NCBI GenBank assembly: GCA_021432635.1
Contig: MU270082.1
Span: forward strand, 308,298 to 372,297
DNA: 64,000 bases
Source of the DNA: Thozetella sp. PMI_491
Lineage: Eukaryota > Ascomycota > Sordariomycetes > Chaetosphaeriales > Chaetosphaeriaceae
Direction: 5' to 3'
Shown: positions 1-11,200 of the stretch, piece after piece
How the letters are laid out: every line of letters starts with the position of its first letter
Numbering within the stretch: the stretch's first letter is position 1
Program-made: the position numbers and the translations under genes
Notes under the pieces: model-generated
Told to the model about the DNA's origin: nothing
What the model saw: the letters and a program-made list of their open reading frames with translations, nothing else
The model's database searches: none

Positions 1-1224
1 AAGGTTCCCGGCGGCATGGTCGCTTTTGCCCAGGCCCTGGAACTTCTCACCGGTGCCCTATTCCAACGACCCCCACTGATCTCTGCCGTCAAGCGTCAGC
101 TTCGTATCCGCACTATCTACGAAACTAAACTTTGGGAGTTCGATGACGAGCGCCACCTCGGTGTTTTCTGGGTGTCGTGCGAAGCGGGCACCTACATTCG
201 TACCCTCTGTGTTCACCTTGGTGAGTCTGCCATCATGTTTTTTCGTCTTGCGACCTTGGCTTGCTGAGCCTAAAATTAACAACCATGCTCTTAGGCCTTA
301 TTCTCGGAGTCGGCGCTCACATGCAGGAGCTCCGTCGTGTTCGCAGCGGTGCCGTTGAAGAGACCGATGACAACTTTGTCACCCTCCATGACCTTAACGA
401 TGCCGTCTTCAAGCTCGAGTCTCGCGGCGACGAGAGCATGATCCGCGAAGTCATCCAGCCACTTGAGTCACTACTGTTTGGCTACAAGCGAATCATCGTC
501 AAAGATTCCGCCGTTGCCTCTATCTGCCACGGTGCTACCCTCATGTCTGTCGGCGTTGCTCAAGCTGGTAAGTCCCTAGCGTTTCCCATGGCCAATCAAT
601 AGATCTGAAGGCTGACAATGGAGCAGAGAGTGACATCGATGCCAACGAAGAGGTTGTTCTCGTCACCATGAAGGGAGAGGCAGTGGCTATTGCCATTTCG
701 AAGACCTCCACCCGTAACATGAAAAGCATGACCCACGGCGAAGTTGCCAAGGTGAAGCGTTGGTATGTTGATCTCGCCTGATTTACTCCTCCCATCCTTA
801 TTAACCAATCACCTTCAGCATCATGGAGCGTAGCCTGTACGAAAAGCAGTGGGGCACTGGCCCGAAGGCTCTGGAAAAGAAGCAGCTCAAGGCCTCTGGC
901 CAGCTCGACAAGTACGGTCGTACTAACGAGAAGACTCCTGCCGACTGGCGCCAGAACTATGTTGACTACTCGGCCGCCACTACAACTCCCGCCACCTCTA
1001 CTGCAGTCCCCAGTTCTGCTCCGCCGGCAGCCCCTGTTCCCGCACCTCAGCCTGCAGATGATGAAGACAAGGCCGAATCCGTTTCGGAGACCCCTGAAAA
1101 GAAGCGGAAGCACCGTGACGAGACTGCCGAGGAGAAGGCAGAGCGCAAGCGCCTCAAGAAGGAGAAGAAGGAAAAGAAGGAGAAGAAGCGCGAGGCCAAA
1201 GCTGCCAAAGAGGCGGACAACTAG
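1..1224 (+). CDS. CBF5: CBF5/dyskerin, H/ACA snoRNP pseudouridine synthase (5' truncated by window)
   Basis: C-terminal 344 residues of the catalytic subunit of H/ACA ribonucleoproteins, which pseudouridylate rRNA and snRNA in the nucleolus and act in rRNA processing. Coding exons are 1-220, 295-567, 627-762 and 819-1224; all junctions are GT-AG and the frames join. The TruB-family block [18 protein letters not shown], the [15 protein letters not shown] segment and [10 protein letters not shown] are diagnostic. The PUA region follows ([12 protein letters not shown], then [16 protein letters not shown]). The protein ends in a Lys/Glu-rich tail of KKEK-type repeats, as is usual for nucleolar Cbf5, after a Pro/Ala linker. 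The catalytic Asp of TruB enzymes lies upstream of the window. No other family fits. Confidence 0.96.
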
Positions 1225-2007
1225 ATCCTCCTCGCTTCTCCTGCATCTTGCTTGCTTCGACAACGAACTTGAGCTAATGAGCTCCTCCCCAACCTCCCGG
1301 GTTCTTTCACGGTAATAGCGGCCGCCTAGCACGCTGTCTGCCCCATTCGTATCCTCTGAGGGGGTTGACAGGTGGGTGACATTGTCCTCAGGCAGTCGCC
1401 TTGAGTGATAACCCACCATACAGACAGGAACCCGAGTATTTTGTCACAGGCGATCGAAGGGCATGGCAGTTTGCCTCGTTGAAGTTGTCACCCGTCAGCA
1501 CGAACCAGCGGGTCCCATCCGCTTATCCTGCTGCCGATCCTCCCTCAAGGTGGTCTGGTCACAACCTGCCTATTCGACTTGATTTTTTTTGGCGCATCTG
1601 GCTGAGGGGAACAAGGCGTAGGGTTACTAAAAAGAAGGCGTTGCTGGAGGACATCCTGTTTGATGAGACCATCATCTTAGGCCTGTGGGTCAACCCATTG
1701 TCCTTGTGCTTGTGCTCTAGCATAGAACCCGAATTAAATATAGCCGATACCAAGAAGTACTCTGTTTTAAGCGGTGACAGTGTCAACTAACTAAGGTACT
1801 AGCAGTGCGACCAGCCCAAAGAATGACGGGCGAGCAACGCACGCGGCAGCCAGTGGGGGTGTAGCAGAATAACTCCACGGTAGGAAAGAAAGAACCTGTG
1901 CTCTCAAATGACCATCTCCCTGCGCCACCACTGGCGGTAATATGCCAACTGGGGCAGACCTATCACGCCTCAACGTTTGACTAGGCACAGTCTCGGCTCA
2001 TCTTGCA
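1225..2007. other. intergenic, CBF5 3' side to WSC-gene relic
   Basis: About 780 bases between the CBF5 stop and the end of the decayed WSC gene on the other strand. I see no conserved reading frame, tRNA or repeat. It presumably contains the 3' untranslated regions and terminators of the two convergent genes. Confidence 0.5.
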
Positions 2008-2925
2008 TCAATGGCCTGGTTTCTTTGGACACCCAGGACCAACTTGGGGTCCCCTCTTCGCCGCCACAAGCCGACCTGCGCGGGTAACCACGCCATCGAC
2101 CTTGACTTCCCCGGCTTCCTCGTGTCGCTTCCCGGTGCCGAGCTTGTAGACCGAGATGGCCCCGGCACCGCCGTAGATCTCCTTCTCGTTCCTGCCACAA
2201 AGCATGTTGCACTGCATCGCACAGCTGGGGTCGCTGGCGTCTTGGACACCCTTGGCAACGCCGCTGCCGCACCAACACTCACGCCCGTACTCGAGCCCTG
2301 CGTACTTGTTCGTTCTTGCCGGCGCAGGACGCGGTGCACTTCTCGGCAGTCATGCCGTCCCCCCCCCACAGCTACGGGACAGAGAGAGCCCGGTGGCCCT
2401 GCGGCTCCATGAAGCAGGACTAAGGGGGGGAGGCAGAGTCAACATCAAGTTCAGTTCATGGTGTAGCGGTATTTCTCTCGTTTCTTTGGTGGCATTCCAG
2501 GGGGTCACGTTGAATACAAGAAGAAGAGAGAGTTAACTCACAACATAATTCCAGTTGCCGATCTTGGTCGGCGGTTTAGGAGCGACCCAGTTAGTGTTGT
2601 TGAAGATGGAAACTCTAGCGCTGCCGCCGCATAGCTCCTGCGAATTCCCCTTGCATGGCATGTCGCAATTCTTCTGCCCAAGTGCAGACGGCGCCTGAAT
2701 GGTCTTATCACAGTAACACTCCTGGCTGTACTCGACCCCGGCGAACGGGAAGTTCTTGCTTGTGCAGAAGGCCTGGCATGACTCGATGATCATGCCATTG
2801 GTGTCCGAGTAGGAGACACCATGGAGGGCACGCCCGTCGGTTTCGGTCACGCACCCCAGATATTTCCATCCTCCGATGACGGTACCTACAGCTGGCGTGC
2901 CAAGGAACTTGACCGGGGCGACCAT
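2008..2925 (-). pseudogene. WSC-domain protein, second WSC domain disrupted
   Basis: WSC domains are Cys-rich, probably carbohydrate-binding modules of fungal secreted or surface proteins. Exon 1 (2542-2925) starts MVAPVKFLG and holds one intact WSC domain: GGWKYLGC, FPFAGVEYSQECYC and CDMPCKGNSQELCGG. A GTGAGT donor lies at 2541 and a pyrimidine-tract TTAG acceptor ends at 2420. Exon 2 reads SCFMEPQGHRALSVP, then meets an in-frame TAG at 2374-2372. The domain resumes (MTAEKCTASCAGKN), shifts frame near 2305-2295, and continues as KYAGLEYGRECWCG and MQCNMLCGRNEKEIYGGAG to a stop at 2008-2010. A stop plus a frameshift in one domain suggests decay. No signal peptide is visible on exon 1, so an upstream exon may be missing. 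A functional one-domain product cannot be excluded. Confidence 0.62.
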
Positions 2926-5815
2926 TGTGCCTTTGTTTGGGTGGAGTGACAGAGTGTGGAAAGAGTCCACGAAGAAGGAGGCTTGCTTTCTCATGAATGT
3001 TTGGCAATGCTGCCAAGTTTGCCTCACAACACAGGTTACGGGTGACTCATTTACTAGGAGAAGATGGCAAAGATAGCGGTGCCTAGTTCCAAGCTCAAGG
3101 GTGCTCGAGAAGGCTATCGGCAGCTTTTAACAACATGAGAATTGTGCCTATTTCAAGAGCTGCGCGGCAGGGCAAGGCACCTCAACAAAGTCAAACGGCC
3201 TCTTTCCTTCGCCATCCGAATCGAGGCTCTCTACGCGACAAAGGCTGCCGAGCGGGCGGCAAGCGAGATATCATAACACCGAAAAGGGACGGCAGAGAAG
3301 GGTTGGAATATCACTGACGACAACACATCCCCCCAGAGGAGTCGTCCCTGTGACCGCTGTCCTTCGCCAAAACGGGCGGTGATGTGGTCAACTTGGCGTA
3401 GAGCATGCCGGCTCGACAGATCTAGCCAGCATTGTCCGGGCACTGAATGGACCGTAGCGATGGCTCAAGGGCCATTCACGAGTCCAGGTTAGTTACGGGC
3501 TGGCGATAGGGCTTTCAAAGTAACCTGAACGGCTCGCCTAGAGCTTGACTAGTTGTTTACATATCAACTGCCTTAGAAGATGCGACGTTGGTTTTTGATG
3601 TTGATACTTCGGTCGGCCAGTTGAGCCGGACAAAGGTCAACAACGTCTTGGCCAACCTAGCTTCTATGCATCCCAACTGCATCCCGCCTCTGCCGGGTTC
3701 GGCGGCGACAACTACATCCCCATCAAAGAGATCCCATTCAGCAGGTTTGGGGGTACCTGCGGGCGACTGAAAACGTTTGCAGCTGGATTGACGGGATCTT
3801 GACGAAGCTTCTAGGCTCTCTCTGGTGAATGAGAAGCGGGTGGTGTGGACTATGGGCAACCTGAAGGTATAGCTGGGATCACTAAGGAACTGATCAGGGG
3901 TTTTGCATGGCCACCAATTCCAAAAAATCCCTTTTGTCCAAGGGAACAGTGCGAGAAATCTAATGCAGTCCCGCTGGCCTCTTATCGTACGCTCGGCCCG
4001 AGCTGCGTCGAAACCGCATTCCACGGTGACCAGGATGCCCAGGGATGGGCAGCATAGCCAGCGAGATAGCCGATCACGCTTACTCTCCCCCCCTTTTTTA
4101 TTCTTCTTTCTTAGTTACGCCAGCCCAATGGCTCTTGACTCGACAGATCTTCAAGGACATTAGTTAGTAGCCTTGTGGTTATATAGGGATAACTTAAAGG
4201 CTTTGAAACCAATCTCTTTTAAGATAGAGATGAACGCCAACGACTCGTCGTGGTGGGAGGGCAATCTTGGTGGCATGTGATTACTCGATGCCCAAAACAG
4301 GGATATACCTAAACTAGGAGGGAGGAGGCGAAGGCCAGCAACCCGACGAAACGGAACGTCAACGCTCGGCCCAGGTGGTCAACGCGAATGCATTATTCTT
4401 GGCCAGCTATTCTAGGCTAGCGATCCGTTCTGTTGTTCGTCCGATTCGACACGGACGTTCACGGGAATCCGGCAGAGCGCGAGTGGGTCTGGTGTGTCGG
4501 GGAGAACAATGGAAGCTCCGGACTAGGAATCCCGAGTCGCAGCCCTGCCAAGGGGAAGGGGTTCTGCTCGCTGACGGCCGCTCTCCTTCGATCGACGGAG
4601 GTGGTCCTGCGGCGACGGACCCAGCCAACCGGAGGGCCGTACGGCGCCTCTTTAGGCACACGCCGAATCCCTGCGGGGGATCATATTTGGTCGACAATGC
4701 GGCTTAATACTGAGTGAGAAACGGCGATTGCGCCTGGTAAGGACCAGGTCGAGATGCGCCCATCTTTTCCTTTGCGCAGGCGATCTGCGCCCAGATCCCT
4801 TGTCCCCGATCCCTCCCGTCCAATTTTCTACCTGTGACTCTGTAAACCGCGAACCGTCCCCCCCTTTTTTATTCCTCACCCCCCTGAACCCGCGTGTATC
4901 GAACCTGCAGTCTAGCGGAGAGAGGAGGGGTTCGTCTGCTGGGCCCTCGCCACGACATCGCGACATATGTGAAGCTGGAATGGGCGACCTGGACGCGCAA
5001 GCGGGCGCTGGTCGGAGGGCGATGCCGGATATTGGGACGAGCCGCTGCTTTTGCACCAACGGATCGTACCCGATGCGTTTTAGCATCTGTGAGAGAAGGT
5101 CGGACGAAGGCCCCGGCCGCGCAAGGGTCCCTTCAGCGGCCAGACCGGCCCAGCTTTAAATTGAAGGTTTAAGCGGTTGCTATGGAGCTCCTATGGGCCA
5201 CACCTGATGGGGCGCTCGCGTGTGCCGCTCACCGCAACCCCCGAATTGGAGCTCATCAAACAGCGCGGCCACGCATACAGTGTCGAAGAGGCTCAGTCCC
5301 TTCCTAGTGTGGGCTCATCCGCTTCCGGGCAGCTGCTCGTATGTGTATATAGCTTTGCCGAGTCGGACAATATCTAGACAGACCAGCCCGCCCTTCGCGG
5401 CTCCATGGCGTTTGGTGCACATATATCTAAGTTGCCCTTTTTAATCGTACCTCTCTGGCCCAGTGCAGAGCCTCGCTCCAGGCCTTACACCGAGCCCGTC
5501 AGTCTCTGCCATATGCACCCTCAAAGACTTCAAAGCTCCAGGGCCTCCAATCACTCCAATCCCCTCGGCATCCGAGATCCGAGCTGTCTGTCAACCATTG
5601 ACTGGTAGGAGCGTCCGCCAACGTCAAACGCCTGCGCCAGCCTCCTGAAACCACGGCCACGCCTGCGCAGAGCCACCGATCCGTACTAGTGAGCTTCGCT
5701 CATCAGATAATACCATAGCTATCTAGGAGCTCTGAGCGCCTCGGTACGAGCCATTGGCACTTCCCTCTAGCGCCTCCCCAACATGTCCGCTCACACCCTC
5801 TCTAGCCTCACCGCT
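2926..5815. other. 2.9 kb intergenic region with no supported gene
   Basis: Region between the WSC gene and the GH43 gene. Short open frames exist on both strands. One stretch near 3690-3790 (+) reads GFGGDNYIPIKEIPFSRFGG and another near 3790-3860 reads LVNEKRVVWTMGNLKV, in a different frame. They look like fragments of former coding sequence, but I cannot name a family. The last few hundred bases should carry the GH43 promoter. No tRNA, transposon terminus or tandem repeat was recognised. Confidence 0.45.
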
Positions 5816-6832
5816 ATGAAGCTCTCCTTCATACCAGCCGGGCTTCTGAGCCTTGGAATCCAGTGCGTCTCGGCGGCTCCGAGCAAAACCTTGGTTCAGC
5901 GCCCGGCAATGCTCTTCGCCCTTGATACGGCGACTAACAAGTCGGCCGTGGTAAGCCGGGACTTCCCCGACCCTGCCATTGTCCAGGATACGGACGGTCA
6001 ATGGTACACGTTCGCGACGGCCGGCAATGGAAATAACATCCAGGTCGCCAAGGCTTCTTCGCCCGGCGGGCCGTGGACGTATCTCAACCAAGACGCACTG
6101 CCTAGCACCGGGGACTGGACGACCGGGGCCAATTCCTGGGCGCCCGACGTCCGGGTCCTCGGCAGCGGGAAGTACGTCATGTATTACTCGGGCGAGCTCG
6201 CGTCCGACACGCGCTTCCACTGCGTCGGGACTGCCACGGCCAGCTCTATCCTCGGCCCCTACACCCCAAGCGCGGATCCGCTGACCTGCCCCGAGTCACA
6301 AGGCGGCGCCATTGACCCGAGCGGATTCCTCGACATCGCCACCAATCGACGCTATGTGGTCTACAAGATCGACGGCAACAGCATTGGGCACGGGGGCAGT
6401 TGCAACAACGGTGTCGAGCCGTTCGTGGCGACTCCGCTAATGCTCCAGGAAGTGCAGTCTGGAGACGGCGTGACGCCGATCGGAGATCCGGTGCAGCTCC
6501 TAGATCGCACCCAGGAGGAGGACGGGCCGCTTGTCGAGGCACCCAACTTGATCCGCACGAGCGACGGGACATACGTGCTATTCTACAGCTCACATTGCTG
6601 GAGTTCGCCAGAGTACAACGTCAACTACGCCCTCGCCAAGAGCGTCACCGGCCCCTACACTCGCAGTCCCAAGCCGCTGATCGGAACGGGCGACTTTGGG
6701 ACTACCGCACCTGGCGGCGCGACGAGCATCGAGGGCGGCGGCAAGATGGTCTTCCATGCAAACTGCGCCCAAGGGCGGTGCATGTTCCAGGCCGATTTCG
6801 CGGTGGTTGGGGCGAATGTCATCGTCAGCTGA
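5816..6832 (+). CDS. secreted glycoside hydrolase family 43 (arabinanase/arabinofuranosidase-type)
   Basis: Single-exon gene for a 338-residue secreted enzyme, probably cleaving alpha-L-arabinofuranosyl or beta-xylosyl linkages in plant cell wall polysaccharides. An ATG at 5783 is in frame, but the start at 5816 gives a typical signal peptide (MKLSFIPAGLLSLGIQCVSA, cleavage before AP). The three acidic residues of the GH43 five-bladed propeller are recognisable: Asp in SRDFPDPAIV (general base), Asp in GGAIDPSGF (pKa modulator) and Glu in PLVEAPNLI (general acid). NSWAPDV, YVMYYSG and YVLFYSSHCW are family-like. The length suits a catalytic domain without a carbohydrate-binding module. The substrate within GH43 cannot be fixed from sequence alone. 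It stands alone, with no neighbouring polysaccharide-degradation genes. Confidence 0.9.
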   Translation: MKLSFIPAGLLSLGIQCVSAAPSKTLVQRPAMLFALDTATNKSAVVSRDFPDPAIVQDTDGQWYTFATAGNGNNIQVAKASSPGGPWTYLNQDALPSTGDWTTGANSWAPDVRVLGSGKYVMYYSGELASDTRFHCVGTATASSILGPYTPSADPLTCPESQGGAIDPSGFLDIATNRRYVVYKIDGNSIGHGGSCNNGVEPFVATPLMLQEVQSGDGVTPIGDPVQLLDRTQEEDGPLVEAPNLIRTSDGTYVLFYSSHCWSSPEYNVNYALAKSVTGPYTRSPKPLIGTGDFGTTAPGGATSIEGGGKMVFHANCAQGRCMFQADFAVVGANVIVS

Positions 6833-7141
6833 ATTTACATCTCCGGCGGGTCCTGAGATACGAAGGCGCATGATCTCGTGGGCATTACACCGGCGTTTAG
6901 AGGTCTGGTAATACGGCAGGGATGGCATCGGTGGTAATATATAAATCCATACCCTTAGATCATGAGCGACATGATTAGATCACATCTAGAGCCTAGGTAG
7001 ATATCAAGTAATGATATAATTGAACCCTCACAAACCAAACTTATAAACAGCAATGTGTTCGATTTCGTGCTACATGCACCCTTTAGAGCTGCGAAGCTGA
7101 GTATATCTTTTTCTTTTTAACGAAGGGGAAGCATACACCCA
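6833..7141. terminator. convergent 3' flanks of GH43 and dihydroorotase genes
   Basis: AT-rich 309-base gap between two tail-to-tail genes. It should hold both poly(A) regions; stretches such as taatatataaat near 6935 and taatgatataat near 7009 are compatible with fungal 3' ends. No other feature is seen. Confidence 0.4.
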
Positions 7142-8271
7142 TTATTGCCAGGTGAGACCCCAGGTTGGCTGTCCCTTCTTGAAGGGGACGACCTCTATGC
7201 CTTCGCCCTTGAAGGACTCGGCGATGACCCCTTGGTCCTTGGTCAGGAGGATCTTCTTGGTACTCCGCTCGACACCATAGAACTTGCGTCCCCACTCGCT
7301 GAGGAAGCCCTTGAGGAGGTCTTCGGTGACGCTCTCCTCCTTGATGTCCCCTCTCTCGATGGCCTCCTCCAGCGCCGTGAGGAAGTACTGCACTGCATAG
7401 GGCTGCGTGAAGACGCCGGCCGCCCCAGCTGAAACGTCGGTGCCGCGCTTGGCGGTGACATTGTGGGGGGCGCTGTCAGTGCCGAGGAAGAACTTGCCGT
7501 TGCTGTTCACGACGGCGTTGAGGATGGCCCGCCTGTCCTTGGGCGACTTGGCCACTGGCTTGCAAAAGTGGAACACGTTGCCCACCACGTCATCCACTAC
7601 GAGGGACATGTGGTGGACCGTGACGGTCCCCACGACGGTGTCCCCGCAGGCTCGGATTGCGTCGCAGGCATCGGCCGTCGTGACGTGCTCGAGGACAATC
7701 TTGAGGCGGGGAAACTTTTCGTTGAGCATCTTCAGAACGGGCAGAAAGCCAACCTCGGCGTTCATGACAGTGATATTGGCCTCCGCGTCACTAGGGACCT
7801 CGCCATGGATGTTCAAGACCAACCCCACCCGCTCCATCTCCTCGAAGACGGGGAAGAATGGGTCATACGACACGACACCATGCTCGCTGTTGGTGGTGAG
7901 ACCGTGCGGGTACGACTTTATACCTACAATCCCGGCCGCCTTGGCCTCCCGGACTACCTCGGGAGTGATGCTGGGGTGCAGATACAGTGTCATGAGGAAG
8001 TTGACGTCAGGAGCAATGGCCCGGAGCCGATCTCGGTACTCCAGCGCCATGGCCACGGTCGTGACAGGAGGCGTCAGGTTGGGCATGATGTAGGCCGTTA
8101 AGAAAGCCCTCCGTTAGCCCCTTCGTCCTTTTACAGGGGATGCAGCAGCCATACTGTATCAACGCCGCCTGAGACGATAGTAGGCACGACGACATTGGAC
8201 ATGTCCCCGTCTCGGACGTGTACATGGAAATCGGCTGCAGCCGGCAGCAGATACGATTCCTTGAGCGGCAT
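7142..8271 (-). CDS. URA4: dihydroorotase, class II PyrC type
   Basis: Cytosolic zinc amidohydrolase of pyrimidine biosynthesis that interconverts carbamoyl-aspartate and dihydroorotate; about 356 residues. Exon 1 (8155-8271) starts MPLKESYLLPAAADFHVHVR and contains the metal-binding HxH followed by RDG. Exon 2 (7142-8095) contains YIMPNLTPPVTT, the carboxylated-lysine motif GIKSYPHGLTTNSEHG, the metal His motifs NIHGEV and VLEHVTT, and FLGTDSAPH with the catalytic Asp. Joining the exons needs an intron 8096-8154 with donor GTATGG and branch GCTAACGG. Its 3' end reads TTAACG rather than an AG, and the only nearby AG gives the wrong frame. Apart from that junction the enzyme looks complete. 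It could be the sole URA4 or a second copy. Confidence 0.88.
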
Positions 8272-11200
8272 TGTGGTTTCCGGCAAAAAAAAAAAATTTG
8301 GGGTTGGAGACTTGGGAAAGTTTTATTTTTCGTCGAGGCGCTGGTGAAGGGAAGAATTCGCGGTTGGGCAAAGAAAGCTCTGCGGCTTCCTCGTGGGTAA
8401 GGGTTTAGGTTGTGGATAGAGCGCACAGATCAATTGGTGATCCAACCGCCAAGGGCCCACCCTATGCCAAGCCTACATACTACTCCTTTTCTCGGAGTAT
8501 TAGATCCTCTCTTTATGGAGTAAGCTTCATAGCAGCTCTCTATATCAATAGTGTCGCCACGGGAACCATCACATCGCAGCCTTTCTTGTTCAGTTTGGTT
8601 TGATATGAGCTACCTTTCCTTACTTTTAAAGGCATCGGTTAAGCCGAATCCCACCTGTTTTATGACGAATATAGGCAATTGGCCAATGTGCAATCTCATG
8701 GAAGACCGGCTGGGAGGGCTAAGATAGGGGGGAAGGGGGAAGGGGGGCAGGGTCTTTCTTGCCTCTCCTTGCCCCTGCGCACTTGGCTCAGATATTTCTC
8801 AATATTAATACGCGCCGAGTTTCTGCGATTAAATCAAATCGACTTCCAGGCCTTTCGAATGCTACCTCCCCAGAGGCGTCTTGACGTAGCTCTTGGGATC
8901 TTTGCAATTCACAGGTTCCACGGGGAACCACCAGTAGATGGAAGCATCCAGACTGGTCTAACGAGACTTGAGTCACATATCCGAACTCACCCCCTCCAAG
9001 TCTTGGCTCTGGCCTTACCCCCAACACAAGCTCAGCCAGGGCGGAAAGGAAGAGGCGGGGCTCAGCGGTGTGGCAGCTTCGCCGTCTTCCTGCAGCTATT
9101 GCGCAAGACCCAGAGTGCGCAGCAGGATGAACTGGCCCAACGATATTTGCTCGCGTAGATCCATCAGGAGCAGAAGCAGACTCTACAGGAGATGCTCGGA
9201 GGTCCATTCCTTCGGACGTTGGGCGAGGTAGTAGCCGAGCAGTAGGAGAGAAAGAGAGGCGTAGGCGGCGGGACAGCGGCTAGTGCCGCCCACAGCATCA
9301 GGAGGCAACCCATGCATACGTGCAGACGCTGCAAAAAAGGTGCAGATTGAGAGAAAGTATGCTGTCTGCAACGTCTCGGGCTGCGATGAGGTTCGCGCTA
9401 CAGCTCAGGACAAAGTAAAGGTGGTCCCCAAGCGAGGAAGTGACCCAGAGTGTCATATGACGTCGGGATATGTACGCGAGGGGCATCTTTGGCAACTTTG
9501 CAGTTGGGAAATGGAGTAAGCTGCGAATTCTACTGGTTCGCGAGGCAATAAAGTCTGTACATGTTGGGCCCATATCCGGCGCTGACTGGGCTGCATGATC
9601 ATATCTACAAACACATGGCTTCGGCACTTTCCAGATTACAAGGTATCACCGGAGCCCCCATGCATACGTATCTAGCCAGGGCTGACGGATGGGAAATTTG
9701 CCTCCCTCTCCTCCCCAGCCTCCCATGGACAGGGCGTGACACCGGTGCGGGCCTCCATCGCGTTGGAGCTTTGGCTTCGAAATTGGCTTTCGAAAAAACT
9801 GCACTTGAGATCCCGTCGGTTACGCCAGCTGGACCACTCATGGCACTGGCTGTTATCATGCTGGTGTTACCAGCAACCACCGTGCAGCCTATGAATTCGG
9901 AACGGTGGGAATGATGGCCGATGGCCGATGGCAAGTCGAGGCTGGGGGATTAAATTTAGCAACACGATATCTGCCGGTGGCAATCGGTCCCTCAAACTAG
10001 CTCGTGGGAAACGGGTACCATTGGACTATCTCGGGCCGCTCCTACACGAATACAGAAACTAGACTGGAGGTAGAAACACACGTGCAACCCGACGGAGAAT
10101 GGGAGGAGGGAGGAGGAGGGAGGGCGAGCCCAACCAAGACAAGGTAGACCTTTTCCCGGGGTTTTCGGTTGATGAGGCACGGAACTTTTGCTAAATAACC
10201 GTCGGCCGCGACCCGTGGCTGGGATCGGCTGTGAAACCGAGAACAGCGTGGGGCACCACTATTATCTATCATCGCGGAAGGCTCCGTTGTAAAGTGAAGA
10301 ACAGCTAGGCCGTTGGGTCCTTCTTCGTTCGCCCTCCCCTCCTTAGCGTGGTACACAGCGATGCCGCCTCGTCCGTCTAGCTTGCCAGTGACCAGAGCAG
10401 TTTGGTTGGGCTAATGTGTCATCTTGGGGCAAGGTGGAGAGATAAAAAAATAAAATAACTCAATCATACACGTTCGGCATGACTGCTTCCAGGCAGGACT
10501 GTGACTTCAAAGATAAAGTCTTAGTTTTGAATCTGCCCAAAGTTGGGTACCTATCTCAAGCAGTAAGGCCAACCAAGCTTAACCACGGCCACCGAGAAGA
10601 ATGCTTAAGAAAAGTTATCAAAGTCCGACAAGATGACTCAGTTGGCATCAGGCGTCTCATACCAAGAGCTTGCAACATAAAGGAACGGCTATTGTGCTAT
10701 CCAAGACACCTACCAACTTCCTCAAACGGACCAATTCTTTTCGTCCCTGTCGCCTGTTTCTTTCTCTTTCCAATGCCGTAGAATGATAACTCGCAGTCAA
10801 TCAAGGCGGGACGTCTTTCCCCGTAGAGATTCGCCTTATGATCTGAGCGACAATCGCATATGAGAAACATCCGGGTTGGGCTTCTTTGTCATGACCCGCA
10901 GCATGGCTGGATGCATGGCCAACAAGTTAAGGCTCCTCCGAAGTCAGTTGTACTACGACTTTTCCGACCTATGAAGTTATTATTCTACGTAAGGCTGCCC
11001 CGAGTTAAAGCTGTCACCTGCCTCGTTATCAGTCGAAAATTCCGGCGTTGTCGGTCTCCATCGAGCCTGAGCAAATTGCTCAGCAAACTTGATCGTCTAG
11101 AGCATATATCCAATGAGCCGTGGGTGCCATGTGAAGCTGAGCACCCAAGCTACACACGTTCGTGCTTTGGAATGGTAGAAAGAATCATGCCTACGCGTTC

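Noticed and set aside
3557-4024. 155-codon minus-strand frame
   Set aside because: No domain, no good start context, and coding-like fragments on the opposite strand are in different frames; called intergenic.
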